Below, piece by piece: positions 15,522 to 22,671 of a DNA stretch of 38,992 bases. Position numbers and translations under genes: made by a program. This DNA is from Lachnospiraceae bacterium. GTDB lineage: Bacteria > Bacillota > Clostridia > Lachnospirales > Lachnospiraceae. Position 1 is the first letter of the stretch. Each line of letters begins with the position of its first letter. The notes below the pieces were generated by a model that worked only from the letters and a program-made list of their open reading frames with translations, did no database searches and had not been told where the DNA came from. The stretch lies in assembly GCA_017438305.1 (NCBI GenBank), contig JAFRVX010000153.1, forward strand, positions 1-38,992. The letters are read 5' to 3'.

Positions 15522-16411
15522 TTTTCCCTCTCCTTGCCGTAGAAGAACAGGGCGACGGTACCGGGGCCGGTATGGGAGCCGATGGTGGTGCCGATGGAGT
15601 AGATCTCTACTTTTCCTTTAAGGGCCGGGATCTGTTCGCCGATGAGCCGGGCCACTTCTTCAGCATCTTCCAGGCAGTCGGACTGGCTGATATAGCATTT
15701 TCCGGTGTAGGCGGAGCCGTTGTCCACCAGTTCCATCATCCGCTTGACCATCTGTTTGATGACGGCTTTCTTGCCGCGGACCTTTTCCAGAGGAACCAGC
15801 ATGCCCTTGCTGTCAACACGCAGTAAAGGACAGATGTTAAGAATGCCGCCGAAAAAGGCTGCTGTTTTGGAAACCCGGCCGCCCTTAACATAGAAGGAAA
15901 GGTCGGTGGAGAAGAATAAATGATGGATGTTCAGTTTATGGGCTTCCGTCCATTCGCAGAGCTCGTCAATGGTCTTTCCCTCGTCCCTCATATCCGCGAG
16001 CATATCCATCAGCAGGCCGAAGCCGGAGGAAGCTGCAAGAGAGTCCACGATGAGGATCTTCCGTTCGGGATACCGTTCCCGGGCAATCAGGGCTGCGCTT
16101 TTGGCAGCATTGTAGGTGCCGGAGATGCCGCTGGAAAGACAGAGATGGAGGATATCCTTGCCATCTTTAAGATAGGTTTCAAAATGATCCAGATATTCAG
16201 AAATATTCACCTGAGATGTGGAGACTTCGATATCGGGGTTTTTGCGAAGAGTGCTGTAAAAATCATCAAAGGAAATGGTCTGGCCGAGATCATCAGGATA
16301 ATCAGCCCCGTCCATCCTGTAATGGAAGCACACGTATTTGATGTCCCGTCTGTCAAAATGCTCTTTGGAAAGGTCAGCTGTGGAACAGCAGCTCAGAATG
16401 TAATCAGACAT
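15518..16411 (-). CDS. DegV family fatty-acid-binding protein
   Basis: 297 aa, the normal length. The family binds a fatty acid between two domains; related FakB proteins hand acyl chains to the FakA kinase. The N-terminal domain opens with CCSTADLS in place of the common DSTADLS. STSQVNISEYL (64-74) and LSSGISGTYNAAK (92-104) follow as lipid-contacting loops, then YVKGGRVSKTAAFFGGILNI near 173-192. IGTTIGSHTGPGT at about 273-285 is the typical C-terminal binding motif. AGGAGG lies just ahead of the ATG on the minus strand. No fakA gene is nearby. Its 3' end carries a 20-bp repeat, a terminator and array A2. Confidence 0.9.
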   Translation of the reverse strand: MSDYILSCCSTADLSKEHFDRRDIKYVCFHYRMDGADYPDDLGQTISFDDFYSTLRKNPDIEVSTSQVNISEYLDHFETYLKDGKDILHLCLSSGISGTYNAAKSAALIARERYPERKILIVDSLAASSGFGLLMDMLADMRDEGKTIDELCEWTEAHKLNIHHLFFSTDLSFYVKGGRVSKTAAFFGGILNICPLLRVDSKGMLVPLEKVRGKKAVIKQMVKRMMELVDNGSAYTGKCYISQSDCLEDAEEVARLIGEQIPALKGKVEIYSIGTTIGSHTGPGTVALFFYGKEREN

Positions 16412-16574
16412 GAAAAACCTCCTGCGATAATGATGGGATCATTGTACAGGAGGTTCTTCAGGTTTTCAAACTACCTGGAGAGAAAGGGCTCTACGGATGG
16501 GGAAACCGGGTGAAAAACAGCTCTATCTGAGGTGGAAATCGGATTCTACGATTAAGAGAGTCCTTATTTTATGC

Positions 16575-16676
16575 GGGTTTCAGAGGCTTTCACACAAAGC
16601 CGGAGTCTTCACACAGGTTCAAAGCCTTTTACGCAGATTCAGGGGGTTTCCTCCGGGTTTCGGACTTTTTCTTCAG
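16575..16676. repeat. degenerate 18-24 bp tandem repeat overlapping a stop codon
   Basis: About five units of the type GGTTTC(A/G)..CTTTTTC.CAG run from 16575 through the stop codon (16673-16675, minus strand) of the XRE regulator. Divergence is strong, so the unit borders are approximate. Confidence 0.5.
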
Positions 16677-17293
16677 GGGTTGCTGCCCTGTTCCGCCTTC
16701 GGTTTTTTGTGGCGTTTCACATGGAAGGAGAGCCACACGATCACTTCCGTGGGGATGATGATGAGCAGAAACTGCCAGAAATTAGTCCGGAGTTTCAGCA
16801 GGATAAAGTAGATCAGAAGGATCAGGCTGAGCACCAGCGCACCGACAATATACATGTTGTGACGGCCCTTGTACCAGACGGAATTCATGACCAGAAGAGC
16901 GATCAGCGACGCCGGGACAGCAGCAAACAGAGCGATCCAGTGGAAGGTGTCGAAGGTAGCCCAGACGATGATGAATTCCAGAAAGCAGACCGTAAAGATC
17001 CCCACGACGGCGATCAGGATGATGGACAGCTGGGAGTAGACCACGGGCTGAGAAAGATCCGGCTCCTCGCTTTTCCAGGCCGGTTCCGCGCTCAGAAGAT
17101 CATCCACGGAAAGCTGAAAGATCTCCGAAAGCATTTTCAGCACATAGGCATCAGGGATGGCTTCCCCCCGTTCCCATTTGGAAATGGATTTATCGGAATA
17201 GTTGATCCGGGCTGCCAGTTCCGCCTGGGTCATGCCCGCTTCGGTCCGGAGGCGGATCAGGTTGCTGGCAAAGATAAGTTTCAGTTCATCCAT
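16673..17293 (-). CDS. XRE-type HTH regulator with four membrane segments
   Basis: 206 aa. Residues 6-66 form a Cro/C1-type helix-turn-helix (MTQAELAARI, then SDKSISKWERGE as recognition helix region, and FQLSVDDLL). After a short linker come four hydrophobic segments at about 88-110, 116-137, 146-168 and 171-191, and a basic tail (HVKRHKKPKAEQG). Such proteins are DNA-binding regulators tethered to the membrane. The ligand and target are unknown; the divergent YitT gene is one candidate target by position. A GGAG lies upstream, at a long distance from the ATG. Confidence 0.8.
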   Translation of the reverse strand: MDELKLIFASNLIRLRTEAGMTQAELAARINYSDKSISKWERGEAIPDAYVLKMLSEIFQLSVDDLLSAEPAWKSEEPDLSQPVVYSQLSIILIAVVGIFTVCFLEFIIVWATFDTFHWIALFAAVPASLIALLVMNSVWYKGRHNMYIVGALVLSLILLIYFILLKLRTNFWQFLLIIIPTEVIVWLSFHVKRHKKPKAEQGSNP

Positions 17294-17384
17294 AAAAAAG
17301 GCTTCTCCGATCTAATGAGACAATATACATCCGGCAGGTGTCGGTTCCGGTCCGCAGACCGATCCGACACAGTCCGGAAACAGC

Positions 17385-17497
17385 GGCAGAGTCATATGAA
17401 ACATGACAGAGTCAGAAGAACATGACAGAGTCATACAAACATGACAGAGTCATAATAACGTGAGAGGCCACAAAAACGTGAGAGGCCACAAAAACGT
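17385..17497. repeat. 18-20 bp tandem repeat, 6 units in two subtypes
   Basis: The units begin at 17385, 17405, 17424, 17443, 17462 and 17480. The first four are GACAGAGTCATACAAACAT-like and the last two are identical copies of GAGAGGCCACAAAAACGT. The array lies in the divergent gap between the XRE regulator and YitT genes. Confidence 0.85.
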
Positions 17498-17702
17498 GAC
17501 AAAGTTTTTCAGAACAGTATTATATCGGAAATCCTTTTTGACGTCAAGAAAGCATATCGGAAATGAGTTCAGCCACGGGATTATATTCTACCATGCTATG
17601 TGATTTTATATCACTTTGCTGTGTGGTTATAATTGTGATTTTTATTCACCATGCAGTCTTTACTTTATCCCGAAAGAGACTTATAATGCAGTAACTGTCT
17701 GC

Positions 17703-17767
17703 AATGAGAAGGCATAGTGAGAAGGCATACTAAGAAGACATACGAAAAAGTCATGCTGAGAAGGCAC
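17703..17767. repeat. exact 13-bp tandem repeat, 5 units
   Basis: Five consecutive 13-mers start at 17703, 17716, 17729, 17742 and 17755, with the consensus A(A/G)TGAGAAGGCAT. The period never slips although the third and fourth units differ at several bases. Between this and the 17385 array, 17498-17702 is AT-rich with a TATAAT at 17628-17633. Confidence 0.85.
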
Positions 17768-17844
17768 GCCGGATTGTTTGGGCAGACAGGCTGCGGCTTG
17801 TGCCGCCATCTTGATATCGGCGTATTTTTCGGGAGGAAACAACG

Positions 17845-18723
17845 ATGCTGAAAAAAGTCAGAAGCGGACTGATCATAGTCTGCATGGCCCTTCTTATGGC
17901 CCTGAACTACCAGATCTTTATTTTTGAAAATGCCTTTGCTCCGGCGGGCATCAACGGCATTGCCACGATGATCCAGTACAAACTGGACTTTTCCGTGGCC
18001 TATATGAGCCTGATCGTCAACCTGCCGCTCTGTCTTCTGGCTTTTCTTTTCCTGGACAGGAACTTTGCGATAAAATCCACGATTTTTGTCCTGGTGTTTT
18101 CGGTGACGCTGCTCCTGCTTCGCTACAGGATCATCGATCTTTCTTCCTTCAGTTATAAAACGCCCAACGGGACCAGCACCATCCTGGCGCCGGTGGCAGC
18201 GGGCGTTGTGAACGGATTTATCTACGGCACGGTCATCCGGCTGAACGGATCTACGGGCGGAACGGATATCGTGGCGGCCCTGGTGCATAAATGGCATCCT
18301 GAAGAGAGTATGATCTGGATCATCTTTGCCATCAACACCATGGTGGCCCTGGCATCCTACTTCGTGTATGATTTCAATGTGGAGCCGGTGGTGCTGTGCA
18401 TCGTCTATTCCTTCCTGTCGAGCCGGATCGGAGACGCACTGATCCGGGGCATCCGGGAGCAGGTCAAGTTCGAGATCATTACCCGGGATTTTGACGCGAT
18501 CTCTCAGGAGATCATTACAGAACTGAAGCATACGGCCACCGTGATCCCCGCGAGAGGCATGTACTCAGGCAAGGAAACGGATCTTCTGATCTGCGTCTGC
18601 CATAAATTCCAGGTGGCCAAGATGACGGAGATCATCAAAAGATATCCCGGGACCTTTGCCTGCATTTCCGGCGTCAGCGACACTGTGGGGAATTTCAAGC
18701 ATATTCATCATCATTTATTATGA
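17845..18723 (+). CDS. YitT family membrane protein (DUF161 + DUF2179)
   Basis: 292 aa. Five or so membrane helices fill residues 8-200 (for example 8-27, 52-70, 78-92, 113-133, 155-175, 180-195). The family motif GSTGGTD is at 135-141, after AGINGIATM at 34-42. The soluble C-terminal domain (about 205-285, DUF2179) contains GMYSGKETDLLICV and ISGVSDTVG. Members are thought to be transporters or small-molecule sensors, but none is firmly assigned. The GGAGG site is well placed. The stop codon is immediately followed by a family B repeat. Confidence 0.9.
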   Translation: MLKKVRSGLIIVCMALLMALNYQIFIFENAFAPAGINGIATMIQYKLDFSVAYMSLIVNLPLCLLAFLFLDRNFAIKSTIFVLVFSVTLLLLRYRIIDLSSFSYKTPNGTSTILAPVAAGVVNGFIYGTVIRLNGSTGGTDIVAALVHKWHPEESMIWIIFAINTMVALASYFVYDFNVEPVVLCIVYSFLSSRIGDALIRGIREQVKFEIITRDFDAISQEIITELKHTATVIPARGMYSGKETDLLICVCHKFQVAKMTEIIKRYPGTFACISGVSDTVGNFKHIHHHLL

Positions 18724-18934
18724 CCTCATCCACCGCCTGCGGCGGTCCCCCTTCCCCGGAGGGGAAGGCAGCCTCGTCCACCGCCTGCGGAGGTCCCCCT
18801 TCCCCGGAGGGGAAGGCTGGGGCAGAATTCTCCAGGGGCTGCCGTAATATGCCTTCCCCTTTGGGGAAGGTGGCCCGAAGGGCCGGATGAGGTATATCAG
18901 CGAAAGTTAACCTAACCCGAAGGGCCGGATGAGG
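18724..18934. repeat. family B composite element filling a convergent gap
   Basis: Two direct units starting with CCTCATCC (18724) and CCTCGTCC (18772) each carry CCGCC-TGC-GGCGG or a close variant and CTTCCCC-GGA-GGGGAAG. An inverted unit (18851-18892) follows, CCTTCCCC-TTT-GGGGAAGG then GGCCC-GAA-GGGCC and GGATGAGG. Its last 19 bp are repeated at 18916-18934. The element starts directly after the YitT stop codon and ends 5 bp before the nucleotidase stop codon, so it probably acts as the terminator for both. Confidence 0.85.
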
Positions 18935-18939
18935 CCCTT

Positions 18940-20385
18940 TCAGCAGAAAACCACCCGTCCCTGGTCTTTCAGTTCATAAAATTCCTGGGTCAGCAGAAAT
19001 GATTCAATCCCCGGCCGGTCCGAGGCGGCCAGTTTTTCGATGGGAAGTTCATCCTCATCGATGCCCAGAAAAGCCCGGAGATTTTTTCTTACATAGGAAG
19101 TGATGCCCACGGTATAAAGATGTTCCGGTTCCGGTTCTTTTCCGAAAAGCGTCACTTTTTTTACGCAGCGGTTTTCCCGGTCGAACCAGATCTTCATGGT
19201 CCCGGAAAAGAGGATGAAAACATGGGTGCCTTCCCAGGCTTCTTTCCGGAGCATATAGGTGATCATCCGGATGAGCCGTTCTCCGCTCATGGTGATCCGG
19301 AAAACTTCATTGTCATAGGGGAGCGCCATCAAAAGATCCCGCCGTGTTACTTCCGGACCGAAGGCCCTGGTGCGGACGCCGTTGGAGCTTAATAAAAAGA
19401 CGTCGGTTTTAAAGGCTTCCTGATAAAGATCGGCGAACAGGTCCAGGATCTCCGTTTCATTGTGATAGGTGTTCAGCGTATAGGTCTTTGGAAGGAGGAC
19501 GAGCCGTCGGTCATACTTGCTGTCTACTTCCCTGGCATACCGCTCCTGATAAAAATCCAGCAGGTCGTCATGTTCACTGTTTTCTTCCGTCACAGGGATC
19601 AGCTGCCATAAGAAGTCCGTGACGCGTTTTTCCGCCTGATCAAAGACAACGTCCGCCCGGCCGATCTGCCCGGACCCGGAACCCGCCTGGACAATGGGGA
19701 TGCCGTTAACGACCTCCGCCTCTTTCATGGCCGAGTGGGAGTGGCCGCCGAAGATCATATCGATCTTCCATTCGGGCAGCAGTTTTTCCGCCAGGATACG
19801 GTCGTCTTCCAGGCCGATGTGGGTCAGGAGAATGGTAATATCCGCCGGCTCTTCATTTTTCGGGATTTTCATCACCCGGCCCAGTTCTTTGTAGACGTCC
19901 CTGACGCTGACTTCACCGCTGATCAGGTCCTCCTGCTGGATCTTTCCGATGATGCTCTCCGTCAGCAGGCCGATAAAACGTATCTTCACTCCGTCCACGA
20001 CCAGGTCTTTCCAGGGAGAAAACAGCGGCCGGTTCAGCTCCCGGACCGTGAGATTGGCGCAGATGATGGGAAAATCCGCGCATTTCTCCAGAAAAAGCAG
20101 ATGGGAGAGGCCGTAGTCCAGCTCATGGTTGCCGATGGCGAACACATCCGGCTGAAGGGCATTGGCAAAGCGGATCGTGGAAAGACCGCGGAATTCTGTA
20201 TCGATCACGGAGCCCATAAACAGATCCCCGCCCATCGTATAGATCACATTCTTTTCTTCACGCTTGGTCTTCCGGACAAAGCCGGACAGAAGCGAAATCC
20301 CGCCCGTTCTGAGGCCGTTCTCTTCCTTACCCTGAAAATCCCCATGAATATCATTGGAATGCAGAAAAACCAGGTGTTTTTTCAT
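18940..20385 (-). CDS. 5'-nucleotidase / metallophosphatase family protein (UshA-like)
   Basis: 481 aa with the two-domain architecture of the 5'-nucleotidase family. The metallophosphatase domain (1-230) shows NDIHGDF (Asp12, His14), MGGDLFMGS (Asp54), GNHELDYG (Asn86, His87), THIG (His189) and GGHSHS (His215, His217), a full metal set. The C-terminal domain (about 300-470) contains SSNGVRTRAFG and MALPYDNEV, as in the substrate pocket of UshA. Unlike most secreted members it has no signal peptide (MKKHLVFLHSND), so it should work inside the cell, probably on nucleotides or sugar nucleotides. It is a single gene. The only purine-rich site is about 15 bases from the ATG. Confidence 0.9.
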   Translation of the reverse strand: MKKHLVFLHSNDIHGDFQGKEENGLRTGGISLLSGFVRKTKREEKNVIYTMGGDLFMGSVIDTEFRGLSTIRFANALQPDVFAIGNHELDYGLSHLLFLEKCADFPIICANLTVRELNRPLFSPWKDLVVDGVKIRFIGLLTESIIGKIQQEDLISGEVSVRDVYKELGRVMKIPKNEEPADITILLTHIGLEDDRILAEKLLPEWKIDMIFGGHSHSAMKEAEVVNGIPIVQAGSGSGQIGRADVVFDQAEKRVTDFLWQLIPVTEENSEHDDLLDFYQERYAREVDSKYDRRLVLLPKTYTLNTYHNETEILDLFADLYQEAFKTDVFLLSSNGVRTRAFGPEVTRRDLLMALPYDNEVFRITMSGERLIRMITYMLRKEAWEGTHVFILFSGTMKIWFDRENRCVKKVTLFGKEPEPEHLYTVGITSYVRKNLRAFLGIDEDELPIEKLAASDRPGIESFLLTQEFYELKDQGRVVFC

Positions 20386-20544
20386 TTATTTTCTATAGTC
20401 CTTTCTGAAGACTGTCTTATTTGAATATGAGCCTGAATGCGGCAGATCTCTCTGACAGAAAACCGCGAAGTGTTTAGCTATTGCTATTGTACACAGAATC
20501 CCGGAAAAAGTCATCCTGTTTCCTGAAACCGGCAAAGAACTGGC

Positions 20545-20574
20545 TTGACGCAAATATCTCCTCTTTATTATAAT
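20545..20574 (+). promoter_or_regulatory. promoter of the third carboxylesterase
   Basis: TTGACG (20545-20550), 18-bp spacer, TATAAT (20569-20574). It gives a leader of about 230 nt that contains the 27-bp repeats. Confidence 0.75.
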
Positions 20575-20655
20575 ATTTCTCAGATAAATCAGTAATTCGT
20601 GCGCATCGGCTGTGACAGGATCCGGCTTGTTTTCCAAAGCAGGCATTCCTATGCC

Positions 20656-20729
20656 GGGTTTGGAAGCGGACTTCCTTCTGCAGGGTTCGAAAGCGGATTT
20701 CCCTCTGCAGGGTTCGGAAGCGGACACAG
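20656..20729. repeat. 27-bp tandem repeat, 2.7 units
   Basis: GGGTTTGGAAGCGGACTTCC plus TTCTGCA (20656), GGGTTCGAAAGCGGATTTCC plus CTCTGCA (20683) and GGGTTCGGAAGCGGACACA (20710). It lies in the long leader of the downstream gene and stays open in that gene's frame. Confidence 0.85.
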
Positions 20730-20809
20730 ATTCGCTCCCCGGAACTACGGATGTCCGGGAACCCGAAGCAGCCCCTGACCGCACGGCAGACAAAACGGAG
20801 GTAACACAT

Positions 20810-22432
20810 ATGTTTCCAAGAAAACTCACCCGCCAGGTGATCTGTGATCTGGATAACCCGGTGGTCAGCACCAAAGCAGGAAAACTGCGGGGCGTCATTG
20901 TGGAAGGCGCCTATATCTTCCGCGGTATCCGCTATGCGGAAGCGGAGCGGTTCCATATGCCCCATGAAGTAACCCCCTGGGAGGGCATCAAGGACGCCAT
21001 CATGTACGGCCCGGTCTGCAAGGAAATGGCCACGCCCATTGCCCATGATGCCTACAACGTGCCGCATTTCTATTTCCCGCAGGATGAAAACTGCCAGTAT
21101 TTAAACGTCTGGACCCAGTCCATCAACGATCCTGACAGGAAACGTCCTGTCATGCTGTGGATCCACGGCGGCGGTTTTACCAGCGGTTCTTCCGTAGAGC
21201 TGTATGCCTATGACGGGGAAGAACTGTCGGCTTTCGGCGATGTGGTCGTGGTTTCCTTAAACCACCGGCTGAACCTGCTGGGCTTCATGGATCTTTCGGA
21301 ATACGGTGAAGAGTATAAGTATTCCGGCAACGTTGGCATGGCGGATATCATCGAAGCGCTCCGGTGGATCAGGACAAATATCGCCGTCTTCGGCGGTGAT
21401 CCGGACAATGTGACGATCTTCGGCCAGTCCGGCGGCGGCATCAAGATGACGGATCTTCTGCAGATGCCTCAGGCCGACGGTCTTTACCACAAGGGGATCG
21501 TCCAGTCGGGCACCATCGCGAACGGCCTTGACATCGCCCAGGAGGATGCTAAGCGGCTTTCCGCCAGAGTCCTGGAAGAACTGAAGATCAGTCCCGAAAA
21601 CATCAAGGAAATTGAAACGATTCCCTATTACAAGATCGCCAGGGCCGTGAAGGCTGCCAACGCGTACTTTGCGGAAAACGGCCAGAAGACTGTCAGCTTT
21701 GCGCCGGTGGTGGACAAGGACTTCTATATGGGCTACGGACCGGTAAACGGCTTCCGGAAAGAGACCCTGGACATTCCTCTGATCGTGGGTTCCGTGTTTG
21801 GGGAGAGCGCCAACAACTTTAACAATGAGCTGGAAAAGAGCCATAAGAATGAGTGGGACGCCGAAAAACGGGCCGGATTTATGCTGGATATGTACGGCAC
21901 CTATGCCGACGAAGTCCTCCGAGCCTTTAAGAAAGCCTATCCGAAGCGGAATGAAGTGGATGCTTTATTCTATGACACCGGCTTCCGTTCAGGCGCCAAA
22001 GTTTACGTCACTTCCCGGGCAGCAGCGGGCTCTGCGCCGGTCTATAATTATTCCTTTGACCTGGAATGTCCTTTAAACGGCGGTACGGCTCCCTGGCATA
22101 ATGCTGAAGAAGCCTATGTCTTCCACAACGCCTGCTATCTGGAGGCTTCCTATATCCCCGGCGTTTCCGAGTGGCTCCAGGATCAGATGACAGGCGCCTG
22201 GGTGAAATTTGCCGAAACCGGCGATCCGAATCATCCCGGCATGCCTATCTGGCCGACGTGCACAGCAAAGAGCATCCCCTGCATGCAGTTCGATAAAGAA
22301 CTGAACGTGGCCGTGGATCACGATGACGAGCTGCTGCCGCTGATCGTCGAACACCGTGCTCCCCGGAACATGCTCGGCGGAAGACGCCGCTCCAGAGATA
22401 TTTTAGGCGGCGGCCCGCGGCAGTCCCTGTAA
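20810..22432 (+). CDS. type-B carboxylesterase (PF00135), paralogue 3
   Basis: 540 aa from the ATG at 20810, chosen because GGAGG (20797-20801) precedes it and the N-terminus RKLTRQVICD matches paralogue 4. The frame stays open to 20612, but the extra part consists of the 27-bp repeats and has no ribosome site. It has oxyanion HGGGF (119-123), Ser207 in FGQSGGG, Glu332 in GSVFGES and His430 in WHNAEEAY. A C-terminal extension after about residue 515 is rich in Arg and Gly (RRRSRDILGGGPRQSL) and absent in the others. Cytoplasmic. It forms a tandem pair with the next gene; substrate unknown. Confidence 0.9.
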   Translation: MFPRKLTRQVICDLDNPVVSTKAGKLRGVIVEGAYIFRGIRYAEAERFHMPHEVTPWEGIKDAIMYGPVCKEMATPIAHDAYNVPHFYFPQDENCQYLNVWTQSINDPDRKRPVMLWIHGGGFTSGSSVELYAYDGEELSAFGDVVVVSLNHRLNLLGFMDLSEYGEEYKYSGNVGMADIIEALRWIRTNIAVFGGDPDNVTIFGQSGGGIKMTDLLQMPQADGLYHKGIVQSGTIANGLDIAQEDAKRLSARVLEELKISPENIKEIETIPYYKIARAVKAANAYFAENGQKTVSFAPVVDKDFYMGYGPVNGFRKETLDIPLIVGSVFGESANNFNNELEKSHKNEWDAEKRAGFMLDMYGTYADEVLRAFKKAYPKRNEVDALFYDTGFRSGAKVYVTSRAAAGSAPVYNYSFDLECPLNGGTAPWHNAEEAYVFHNACYLEASYIPGVSEWLQDQMTGAWVKFAETGDPNHPGMPIWPTCTAKSIPCMQFDKELNVAVDHDDELLPLIVEHRAPRNMLGGRRRSRDILGGGPRQSL

Positions 22433-22526
22433 AGAGGGAAAAAGAAGACGCAGCCCGTTAACGGATATGTCATACCGGGAGAAGTCTTATCGGAAAGATT
22501 CCTGCCAGAAAGGTTTCCTGTCGGTG

Positions 22527-22644
22527 AGAGTCTTTAGTGATCCGAAGATAAGAGTCTTTAGTGATCTGCGGTTAAGAGATTATAGCAATCTGCAGATAAG
22601 AGGTTTTAGCAACCTGCAGAAAGAGACTTTATTGATCCCGGTAT
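22527..22644. repeat. 23-24 bp tandem repeat, 5 units
   Basis: The units start at 22527, 22551, 22575, 22599 and 22622, with the consensus AGAGTCTTTAGTGATCTGC followed by a short A/G/T tail. The first three are exactly 24 bp. The array ends about 15 bp ahead of the ribosome site of the next gene. Confidence 0.88.
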
Positions 22645-22671
22645 CCTGATCAACAGAAGAGGAATACGATT

